A stretch of DNA of 5,585 nt, taken from NCBI GenBank assembly GCA_902803625.1, contig CADCQV010000273.1, positions 1-5,585 on the forward strand, written 5' to 3'. The notes beneath the pieces are model-generated. The model was not told the origin of the DNA. It saw only the letters and a program-made list of their open reading frames with translations, and made no database searches. Positions within the stretch are counted from its first letter, which is position 1, and every line of letters begins with the position of its first letter. The position numbers were made by a program, and so were the translations under genes. This DNA comes from an uncultured Lachnospiraceae bacterium (GTDB taxonomy: Bacteria > Bacillota > Clostridia > Lachnospirales > Lachnospiraceae). Shown piece after piece: positions 1 through 4,940 of the stretch.

Positions 1-189
1 ACCTGATGCTATTAGCCGGTTTTTCAGGTCATCAGACTGAGGGAAGGCATTGTCCAGGGTCCTGTTCTTCCACTTATCCCTTAAAGCGAGCAGGCGCTGA
101 TATGTGCGCACGCCTTCATCAGAGTAGTGTCCTTTGCTGAGGTCACGCAGTTTAATAAAAGTATCAAGACGGGTTATGGGTGTTGGCAT
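1..189 (-). CDS. N-terminal 63 codons of an unrecognised protein (runs off the window)
   Basis: An open frame reads from an ATG at 189 down to the window edge with no stop. It begins MPTPITRLDTFIKLRDLSKG and continues with a charged, probably helical stretch (SDEGVRTYQRLLALRDKWKN). A strong Shine-Dalgarno AGGAGGA (complement of 197-203) lies 7 bases upstream of the ATG, which makes both the start and the gene itself credible. There is no signal peptide or membrane segment in the visible part, so a cytoplasmic protein is likely. I do not recognise the family and assign no function. Its leader contains the hairpin repeat at 206-239, immediately before the ribosome binding site. It is divergent from nadE, with about 450 bases of repeat-rich DNA between the two starts. 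Confidence 0.7.
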   Translation of the reverse strand, partial: MPTPITRLDTFIKLRDLSKGHYSDEGVRTYQRLLALRDKWKNRTLDNAFPQSDDLKNRLIASG

Positions 190-205
190 ATTTAGTTCCT
201 CCTAT

Positions 206-239
206 AGATCCTTCGCTTTGCTCAGGATGACAAAAAACA
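206..239 (-). repeat. Dispersed hairpin repeat, copy A
   Basis: Read on the minus strand, this shares TGTTTTTTGTCATCCTGA, an AGC core and GCGAAGGATCT with a second copy at 4187-4238. The core 208-228 folds as ATCCT-GA-GC, loop AAA, GC-GA-AGGAT, that is 5 bp, a tandem G/A mismatch, then 2 bp. It lies just upstream of the ribosome binding site of the gene ending at position 1. Two copies in one 5.6-kb window suggest a genome-wide family. I recall similar GTCATCCTGAGC..GCGAAGGATC repeats in many bacterial genomes, but that is memory and not a search result. Confidence 0.75.
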
Positions 240-290
240 GGTGGCGTTTTTGTCCACGCATTTATATATACAGATGAAGCGAAAAAATCA

Positions 291-321
291 GCCTGCCTTA
301 GAATTTACGCATCAATCTCTC
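291..321 (+). repeat. 31-bp direct repeat, copy 1
   Basis: This 31-base sequence, beginning GCCTGCCTTAGAATTTACGC, recurs without a mismatch at 547-577, 256 bases downstream. Its last 19 bases (303-321) are also the outer tip of the left arm of the large palindrome at 303-540. The same 19-base motif therefore occurs three times here: twice direct and once inverted (522-540, one mismatch). Confidence 0.9.
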
Positions 322-540
322 CAGAAAGCGTATTGGCTGCATGTCCACAAGCATAACCCTTTATCGGAACCGCAGGCGAAATATGCCGCTTACTGCGGAT
401 TGGCACGCAGGATGTAAACAACTCCTACGTGAACATCCTGCGGGCCTAGCCGCAGTTGGCGGAGAGTTCGGCGTAGCGCGTTCCGCAGGGTTTGCTTGTG
501 GATATGCCGTCAATACGGATGGAGAGATTGATGTGTAAAT
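303..540. repeat. 238-bp imperfect palindrome, possible MITE-like element or long hairpin
   Basis: The two halves are reverse complements with scattered mismatches and small gaps. The outer 21 bases (303-323 against 520-540) match at 20 of 21 positions. CGTATTG (329-335) pairs with 511-517, 336-352 pairs with 494-510 at about 14 of 17, CCGC..ACTGCGG (386-398) pairs with 450-462, and CGCAGGATGT (406-415) pairs perfectly with 433-442. The loop is about 17 bases (416-432). The region encodes no convincing protein. A non-autonomous mobile element with terminal inverted repeats, a repetitive palindromic element, or a structured RNA are all possible. Nothing resembling a transposase is present, and no simple target-site duplication was recognised. 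Confidence 0.8.
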
Positions 541-546
541 CATGAA

Positions 547-577
547 GCCTGCCTTAGAATTTACGCATCAATCTCTC
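547..577 (+). repeat. 31-bp direct repeat, copy 2, abutting the nadE promoter
   Basis: This is identical to 291-321. Homology ends at 577, and the proposed -35 hexamer of the nadE promoter begins at 578. Whatever process placed this repeat left its boundary directly at the promoter, 61 bases before the nadE start codon. Confidence 0.9.
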
Positions 578-606
578 TTGTTAAAAAAACTGTAAAACAC
601 TATACT
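578..606 (+). promoter_or_regulatory. Predicted sigma-70/sigma-A promoter of nadE
   Basis: The -35 box is TTGTTA (578-583; 4 of 6 consensus positions) and the -10 box is TATACT (601-606; 5 of 6), separated by exactly 17 bases. Transcription would start near 613, leaving a leader of about 26 bases that contains the nadE ribosome binding site. The spacer is A-rich. The promoter lies wholly outside the adjacent repeat. Confidence 0.6.
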
Positions 607-619
607 GATACTTAGTATC
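607..619. promoter_or_regulatory. 13-bp palindrome at the nadE transcription start, possible operator
   Basis: GATACTTAGTATC is a perfect palindrome with 6-base arms around one central base. It begins at the base after the -10 box and spans the expected start site, a typical position for a repressor operator. NAD genes in Firmicutes are often repressed by NiaR or NrtR-type regulators, but I cannot match this to a known consensus. A chance AT-rich palindrome is also possible. Confidence 0.35.
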
Positions 620-638
620 TGCAAAGGAGAGAATTGAT

Positions 639-1379
639 ATGAATACAAATACCGAAATAGAAAAAATTGTATCCTGGATCAGGGAATGGTTTAATGAAAA
701 CGGTCCGTCAGCTTCTGCCGTTATTGGTTTGTCCGGCGGAAAGGACTCCTCCATAGCGGCGGCTCTTCTTGTAAAAGCGCTGGGGAAAGACCGGGTCACG
801 GGTGTAATGATGCCAAACGGAGTCCAGAAGGATATCTCAGATTCCCAAAAAATAGCTGACTTCCTTGAGATAAAAACCTATACCGTAAATATCAAAGCAG
901 TTTTCGACGCTGCAATTTCCACCCTTGAGGAAAGCACGGATGACATAAACCTTTCAACGGACACAAAAATAAACCTGGCTCCCAGGATCAGAATGTCCGT
1001 TCTCTATGCGATCGCCCAGTCCCTGCCGAATGGCGGAAGGGTTACAAATACCTGCAATGCTTCTGAGGATTACATAGGCTATTCCACAAAGTACGGCGAT
1101 GCCGCCGGTGACTTTTCTCCCTGTGCTGATTTTACCGTAAGTGAGATGCTTGAGATCGGTGATGCCCTGGGGCTTCCTTCAGACCTCGTGCATAAGACCC
1201 CGTCAGACGGTCTCTCAGGTCAGACAGACGAGGAAAAGATAGGCTTCAGCTATGATACGCTGGATCACTATATAAAAACCGGTGAATGTGAAGACGGGGA
1301 AATAAAGAAAAAGATCGACAGGCTCCACGATATGAACCTGCATAAGCTAAAGACGATCCCTACTTACCGCAGGGCGTAG
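639..1379 (+). CDS. nadE: NH3-dependent NAD(+) synthase
   Basis: This enzyme amidates deamido-NAD to NAD using ATP and ammonia, the last step of NAD synthesis, in the cytoplasm. The 246-residue protein carries the ATP-pyrophosphatase P-loop SGGKDSS (32-38), the NLAPRIRM region (112-119), the NASEDYIGYSTKYGD substrate-binding segment (140-154) and HKTPSDGLSGQTDEE (186-199, with K187), all characteristic of NadE. There is no N-terminal nitrilase/glutaminase domain, so free ammonia must be the nitrogen source. The length is slightly short for the family (about 275 in E. coli) but all core motifs are present. The ATG follows AAAGGAG (623-629) with 9 bases of spacing. The gene appears monocistronic: its own promoter lies upstream, and a converging gene follows 38 bases after its stop. 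Confidence 0.95.
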   Translation: MNTNTEIEKIVSWIREWFNENGPSASAVIGLSGGKDSSIAAALLVKALGKDRVTGVMMPNGVQKDISDSQKIADFLEIKTYTVNIKAVFDAAISTLEESTDDINLSTDTKINLAPRIRMSVLYAIAQSLPNGGRVTNTCNASEDYIGYSTKYGDAAGDFSPCADFTVSEMLEIGDALGLPSDLVHKTPSDGLSGQTDEEKIGFSYDTLDHYIKTGECEDGEIKKKIDRLHDMNLHKLKTIPTYRRA

Positions 1380-1393
1380 AATAAAAAATACCG

Positions 1394-1442
1394 AAAGGAG
1401 CTCCCGTTGAAATACAGTTATATAGAAGAGAGGAGCTCCTTT
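1394..1442. terminator. Long inverted repeat between converging nadE and hslO, possible shared terminator
   Basis: AAAGGAGCTCC (1394-1404) and its exact reverse complement GGAGCTCCTTT (1432-1442) form an 11-bp stem around a 27-base loop. The right arm lies inside the last codons of hslO. The T-tracts are weak: TTTAATTCTT on the plus strand, and TATTTTTTATT a few bases beyond the stem on the minus strand. The loop is long for an intrinsic terminator. Each arm contains the self-complementary GGAGCTCC, so competing folds exist. Position between converging genes is the main support. Confidence 0.45.
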
Positions 1443-2293
1443 AATTCTTCGACAGAAAAATTATATGCCTTCCCGCAGAACTGGCATTTAACTTCTGCGT
1501 CCCTGTTTTCCGAGATAAGACCCTGAAGCTCCTTTTTGCCGAGGCTAATTAAAACCCTTGAAATCCTCTCTCTTCCGCAGTCGCACCTGAAGGACACCGG
1601 GGTATCCGAAAGGATCTCGGCTCCGACTCCGTCTAAAAGGATGTTTACTATATCCTCCGGGGTTTTTCCGTCCCGCAGAAGATCTGTTACAGAGCTTATC
1701 TTAGCCACGTTCTTTTCCAGGGTGCTTATGCTTTTCTCCGACGCCCCCGGCAGAAGCTGTACGATAAATCCCCCAGCTTCCCGTACCGTATTATCCTTAT
1801 TCATAAGGACTCCGAGGCCCACTGCCGACGGAACCTGCTCACTCTGTGCAAAATAATAGGTAAGATCCTCTGCGATCTCACCGGTAATAAGCCCTACCTC
1901 GCCAATGTACGGATCCTTTAAGCCCTGATCCTTTATGACCTTCAGGGTTCCGTTTCCCACGATGCCGCCCACATCCAGCTTTTTATCCCATTCCCTGACG
2001 GGATTTATAACCTCCGGCTCCAGAGCAAAGCCCTTTACATGCCCTTCTGCATCGGCGGTTACCGTAAGGCCCTCCACCGGACCGTCACTCCGTATCGACA
2101 GGGTAAGCTTATCCTCCCCCTGCAGCATGGAGCCCATCATTGCACCTGCCGTCATAAGCCTTCCCAGTGCAGCCGACACCACGGGACTGGTATTGTGGCA
2201 CTGCCTCATTTTTTCCACAGTATCTTTAGAGCTAACCGCAAAGGCTCTTATTTCCTTATTTCCGCTTATGGCTCTTACTAAATAATCTCTCAT
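1418..2293 (-). CDS. hslO: Hsp33 family redox-regulated molecular chaperone
   Basis: Hsp33 is a cytoplasmic holdase that is inactive with zinc bound and becomes active when oxidation forms disulfides and unfolds the C-terminal switch. The 291-residue length is normal for the family. The N-terminal domain shows typical segments: MRDYLVRAIS at the start, ALGRLMTAGAMMGSMLQGED (42-61) and GNGTLKVIKDQGLKDPYIG (113-131). The redox switch is intact: RCDCG supplies C237 and C239, and KCQFCGKAY supplies C270 and C273, a CxC plus CxxC zinc site. The ATG overlaps the stop of the upstream PilZ gene as ATGA, with AAGGA (complement of 2297-2301) upstream, so translational coupling is likely. Redox activation in an anaerobe would protect proteins during oxygen or oxidant exposure. 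I see no internal promoter. Confidence 0.96.
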   Translation of the reverse strand: MRDYLVRAISGNKEIRAFAVSSKDTVEKMRQCHNTSPVVSAALGRLMTAGAMMGSMLQGEDKLTLSIRSDGPVEGLTVTADAEGHVKGFALEPEVINPVREWDKKLDVGGIVGNGTLKVIKDQGLKDPYIGEVGLITGEIAEDLTYYFAQSEQVPSAVGLGVLMNKDNTVREAGGFIVQLLPGASEKSISTLEKNVAKISSVTDLLRDGKTPEDIVNILLDGVGAEILSDTPVSFRCDCGRERISRVLISLGKKELQGLISENRDAEVKCQFCGKAYNFSVEELKELLSSI

Positions 2294-2937
2294 ATATCCT
2301 TATCCATTATTCCGCGGTCCAGAAGAAGCTTCGTAACCATAACCCTGTATGAATCGGAGACCTTTTGGAGCCTGAAGCCGCAGCGGATATTTCCATCCTC
2401 CTGGAAAAGTGAATACCTCCAGTCACCCTGTATCCTGACCTTCTTCCCCTTTTCCGCATCAAACATAATGGTAACTATCTCATTTTCCCTGAATTTGTCC
2501 GTAAATGATCCTGCCGGAAAGGTGATTCCGATACCGCTCTTTGAAACGTCATGGATCATTCCCATATAGAGGGTCTTCATCTCTTCAAAGTAACAGGAGG
2601 CCGCTTCCTCAAAAATGATCCTAAGCTCATCCCGCTGCTTCTTTACCGTAAGCATCTCTATATACTGTATGGCGTAGGTATTGTATGTATCGTCAAAGCT
2701 TATGGCCACATCATCAACGGTAATGGTCCTGCCGTCCTCACCCGCGTAGGAAAGACAGTAGGTAATGTCCTCATTTAATAGTATGGGAATATCATTTTCA
2801 TCTACGGCACAGGTTGTTACAAGAATGTCCTCGATCTCATCCATCTGCTCAAGGGCTGTGACCTTCATCTCCACGGAAGGATCAAGTCCACAGGTAATGG
2901 TGATCTCTGTCCCCTTTTTTACATTGTTTATCTGCAT
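2290..2937 (-). CDS. YcgR-like PilZ domain protein, probable c-di-GMP receptor
   Basis: The 215-residue protein has the two-part architecture of YcgR/YpfA-type flagellar-brake proteins. A beta-rich N-terminal domain (about 1-95, opening KKGTEITITCGLDPSVEMKV) is followed by a PilZ domain. Both parts of the c-di-GMP-binding signature are present: RDELR (102-106, RxxxR) and DVSKSGIG (130-137, DxSxxG), then GDWRYS and CGFRLQ strands (171-191). Binding of c-di-GMP is therefore expected; the output, such as motility, exopolysaccharide or adhesion, cannot be told from sequence. There is no membrane segment or signal peptide. The ATG follows AGGAGAAGG (complement of 2942-2950). Its TGA overlaps the hslO ATG by 4 bases. 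No clear promoter is visible in the 101 bases upstream. Confidence 0.88.
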   Translation of the reverse strand: MQINNVKKGTEITITCGLDPSVEMKVTALEQMDEIEDILVTTCAVDENDIPILLNEDITYCLSYAGEDGRTITVDDVAISFDDTYNTYAIQYIEMLTVKKQRDELRIIFEEAASCYFEEMKTLYMGMIHDVSKSGIGITFPAGSFTDKFRENEIVTIMFDAEKGKKVRIQGDWRYSLFQEDGNIRCGFRLQKVSDSYRVMVTKLLLDRGIMDKDI

Positions 2938-2994
2938 TGAACCTTCTCCTTATGCAATGCACGGCAATTCTTTCTTTTATCTCTTTCAGAACCC

Positions 2995-3006
2995 TCCGGA
3001 TCCGGA
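2995..3006. repeat. 12-bp perfect palindrome upstream of the PilZ gene
   Basis: TCCGGATCCGGA is self-complementary over 12 bases and lies in the 101-base gap between the dehydrogenase stop and the PilZ gene start. It has no T-tract on either strand, so it is not an intrinsic terminator. It could be a protein-binding site for the PilZ-hslO transcript or a chance palindrome. Nothing else recognisable was found in this gap apart from the PilZ ribosome binding site. Confidence 0.25.
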
Positions 3007-3038
3007 AGAGCTGCCTTTATTCTTATGATGATACCCAA

Positions 3039-4154
3039 TTATTCCGGATTTGTCATCATCACCTTACAGAAATATCCTGACCTTTCCCTCATAATGGAAA
3101 AGCCTCTGTCAAGAGCTGTTATCGGGAGCCTGTGCGTGATCAGCTCTGCCGGTCTTATCTTCTTTTTTTCAAGCCTTGTGATCACATAGTCCCAATCATC
3201 TTCCCTGCCCGGCTTTCCATCCGGGAGAAAGGTGGAGTTCCAGCTCCCCCTCAAATCCAGCTGGTTTCTTAAGATCTTCCAGTAGGTATCCCGTGATAAG
3301 AGCATATCCGAATAGGGGTTTCCGAGAAGCACTACACTTCCGTTCGCGGCAGTACTTTCGATTCCGTAGGACAGGCACTCGTTTTTTCCTACACACTCAA
3401 AAAAGACATCTGCTTCACTGGCTGTATTTCTTATTTCATGTATTACGTTTCCCGCCCTTGAATCCAGGAAATTTTCCTTCGGTATCCCGAGAGACAGAGC
3501 TATTTTCATCTGTTCTTCCTTATTCCCGATAAGATAAACGTTCTTAAAGCCCCGCTCCAGTATGAGCATGGTAAGGAGAAGGCCGATCGTCCCGAGGCCG
3601 CAGACAACTATCCTCTTGTCAGCGTGCGTCGCGCTGTATGCCTTTGTTTCGTAATCAGAGCCGGCTCCGCCATCATTATTATTTCCGGTTCCAAGATTCA
3701 GTGCGTGGGCCGCAACTGCCATAGGCTCAAGCATTGCAGCCTCTTCAAAGGAAATATTGTCAGGCAGCACCCTTACATTCCTGGCAGGAACCGAAACATA
3801 CTCCGAAAAGGCTCCGTCCCTTCTCGAACCCACGTAGTCATAATTTCTGCAGGTCTCGGGGTGTCCCGATCTGCAGGGTCCGCAGCTTCCGCAGGGAATA
3901 AGGGGATAGATCCCAACTTTCTTCCCTTTAAGGTAGCTAAAAGCCTCACTTCCCGTATCCTCGACGACCCCGGAAAACTCATGTCCCGGGATCAGAGGCA
4001 TCCTGTGGGCTCCGTTCTTATAGATCCTCGGTATATCAGATCCGCAGATTCCGGCTGCCTTAACCCTTATCAAAACCTCATCATCCTTCGGGGAAGGAAG
4101 CGGAGCCTCCTCAAGTCTTATATCATTTATCGAATGCAGTACCCAGGCTTTCAT
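3039..4154 (-). CDS. Zinc-dependent medium-chain alcohol/polyol-phosphate dehydrogenase, GatD-like
   Basis: This is a cytoplasmic NAD(P)-dependent MDR dehydrogenase of 371 residues. The catalytic zinc ligands appear as C37 (ICGSD), H58-E59 (PGHEF) and E143 (LEPMA). The structural zinc site is C88, C91, C94 and C102. The Rossmann loop is GLGTIG (186-191). Segments CGSDIPRIYKNGAH (37-50), NYDYVGSRRDGAFSEY (104-119) and RGSW (302-305) closely resemble E. coli galactitol-1-phosphate 5-dehydrogenase GatD as I remember it, but there is no galactitol PTS here. Next to a cytidylyltransferase, oxidation or reduction of a pentitol or hexitol phosphate is plausible. A Gly/Asn/Ser-rich insert (about 155-180), absent from E. 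coli GatD, precedes the Rossmann domain. The start has only a weak AAGAG 6 bases upstream. The substrate is inferred, not shown. Confidence 0.85.
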   Translation of the reverse strand: MKAWVLHSINDIRLEEAPLPSPKDDEVLIRVKAAGICGSDIPRIYKNGAHRMPLIPGHEFSGVVEDTGSEAFSYLKGKKVGIYPLIPCGSCGPCRSGHPETCRNYDYVGSRRDGAFSEYVSVPARNVRVLPDNISFEEAAMLEPMAVAAHALNLGTGNNNDGGAGSDYETKAYSATHADKRIVVCGLGTIGLLLTMLILERGFKNVYLIGNKEEQMKIALSLGIPKENFLDSRAGNVIHEIRNTASEADVFFECVGKNECLSYGIESTAANGSVVLLGNPYSDMLLSRDTYWKILRNQLDLRGSWNSTFLPDGKPGREDDWDYVITRLEKKKIRPAELITHRLPITALDRGFSIMRERSGYFCKVMMTNPE

Positions 4155-4180
4155 AATATACTCTTATTGTAATACTCCAT
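4151..4180 (-). CDS. Possible nine-codon leader ORF coupled to the dehydrogenase gene
   Basis: ATG at 4180 opens a nine-residue frame, MEYYNKSIL, whose TGA overlaps the dehydrogenase ATG as ATGA. AAGGA (complement of 4190-4194), lying inside the hairpin repeat, is 9 bases upstream and could serve as its Shine-Dalgarno. The dehydrogenase itself has a poor ribosome binding site, so coupled re-initiation would make sense. An ORF this short arises easily by chance. Confidence 0.25.
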   Translation of the reverse strand: MEYYNKSIL

Positions 4181-4181
4181 T

Positions 4182-4210
4182 AAAAAAGATCCTTCGCTTA
4201 CGCTCAGGAT
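4182..4210 (-). terminator. Possible intrinsic terminator or attenuator after the cytidylyltransferase gene
   Basis: On the minus strand the repeat core folds as ATCCT-GA-GC, a GTAA tetraloop (GNRA type), then GC-GA-AGGAT, with a tandem G/A mismatch inside the stem. It is followed by CTTTTTT (six T, complement of 4182-4187). That arrangement is terminator-like, although the mismatch weakens the stem. The genes on both sides point the same way, so partial attenuation fits better than full termination. The other copy (206-239) has no T-tract. Confidence 0.35.
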
Positions 4211-4238
4211 GACAACCCTGTCAGGATGACAAAAAACA
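4187..4238 (-). repeat. Dispersed hairpin repeat, copy B, with internal duplication
   Basis: This matches the copy at 206-239 on the same strand but contains an additional unit: TTGTCATCCTGA occurs twice, at 4221-4232 and 4204-4215 on the minus strand, separated by CAGGG. The upstream part overlaps the 3' end of the cytidylyltransferase gene and encodes its terminal residues and TGA stop. The downstream part lies just before the leader of the dehydrogenase gene. Confidence 0.75.
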
Positions 4239-4928
4239 CTCCAGATATTTCTTTAGATCCGCGTCGGTTGTCACCTTGAAGTTTCCCTCGTCTCCGGGTA
4301 TAAGGGCGATATCCTTATCCTGCTTTACCATAGGCTCGCTGGCGCCGTTAATGGAGAGTATCTTTTCAGGCATCAGGCTCTCATTTGCCTCAAAATAGGT
4401 GTTAAAATAAAAAAGCTCCGGTGCCTGTCCGGCAAAGAGTGAATCTCTGTCTAAAAGCTCCTCCGCCCTTTTTCCGCCCCGGCTAATATACACCGTGTCC
4501 TTCATTTTCAGGACAGGCATAACCCCGTCATGCCCGGGGAGAGCAGTATAGCACGCTTCGAGAAGATCGGTTGTTATAAAAGGTCTCGCAGCATCATGGA
4601 TAAGTATCGTGTCATCCGGTGCTGAAGAGCCCCTTTCACGCTGTATCATAGCCATCCCGTTATAAACCGACTCCTGCCGGTTCCTTCCGGGATCCGCAAA
4701 GCCGCCTATCCTCGAAAGGTCAAATCCTAGAGAACGCTCTTCATCCATAATGGCATCCCGCCACTTCATATCGGCAACGATAAGGATAAGGTCAATATGC
4801 CGGCATTCCAGCAATGCCAGGAGTGTCCGGCTTACCATCATCATACCGCCGCTCTTTATATACTGCTTTGCTATGTCGGAATTTATCCTGCTTCCTGTTC
4901 CTCCGGATAAAAGCACCGCGTAATTCAA
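4221..4928 (-). CDS. IspD/TarI-family cytidylyltransferase
   Basis: Family members transfer CMP from CTP to a polyol phosphate: methylerythritol 4-phosphate for IspD, ribitol 5-phosphate for TarI. The 235-residue length is normal. Visible motifs are the nucleotide loop LSGGTGSR (7-14) with K21 in AKQY, GRNRQESVYNG (81-91), LIHDAARPFI (109-118), KDT (143-145), QAPELF (168-173) and NFKVTTDADL (216-225). The usual TPQ and TDEAS segments read APE and NGASE, so it is divergent. Location between galE and a GatD-like dehydrogenase, with no ispF nearby, argues for polysaccharide or teichoic-type use over isoprenoid synthesis, but IspD activity is not excluded. TTG at 4928 is the only reasonable start: no ATG or GTG occurs in frame in the 33 codons after the galE stop. 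The last residues FLSS and the TGA come from a repeat. Confidence 0.88.
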   Translation of the reverse strand: MNYAVLLSGGTGSRINSDIAKQYIKSGGMMMVSRTLLALLECRHIDLILIVADMKWRDAIMDEERSLGFDLSRIGGFADPGRNRQESVYNGMAMIQRERGSSAPDDTILIHDAARPFITTDLLEACYTALPGHDGVMPVLKMKDTVYISRGGKRAEELLDRDSLFAGQAPELFYFNTYFEANESLMPEKILSINGASEPMVKQDKDIALIPGDEGNFKVTTDADLKKYLECFLSS

Positions 4929-4935
4929 ATCCCGT

Positions 4936-4939
4936 CTCC
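4936..4939 (-). promoter_or_regulatory. Ribosome binding site that sets the TTG start
   Basis: GGAG on the minus strand stands 7 bases before TTG (4928-4926). A second purine run, AGGAAGG, lies 12 bases before it. Starting here places the family's AVLLSGGTGSR strand and loop at the very N-terminus, as expected for IspD-like enzymes. Confidence 0.55.
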
Positions 4940-4940
4940 G

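Noticed and set aside
255..285. AT-rich TATATAAAT as a minus-strand -10 box for the left-edge gene
   Set aside because: No acceptable -35 hexamer at 16-18 bases; only T-rich sequence is present. A promoter is needed somewhere here but I cannot place it.
341..538. 65-codon plus-strand ORF inside the palindrome
   Set aside because: It has no ribosome binding site before its ATG, lies wholly within the inverted-repeat element, and its opposite strand is open over the same region, as expected for GC-rich palindromic DNA. It is more likely a by-product of the repeat.
361..543. 60-codon minus-strand ORF inside the palindrome
   Set aside because: Mirror of the palindrome's other strand, with no ribosome binding site and no recognisable protein features.
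1536..2285. Plus-strand ORFs opposite hslO
   Set aside because: Shadows of the intact Hsp33 frame, without ribosome binding sites or motifs.
3624..4172. 182-codon plus-strand ORF opposite the dehydrogenase
   Set aside because: It is antisense to a gene with complete zinc and Rossmann motifs, and it has no family features of its own.
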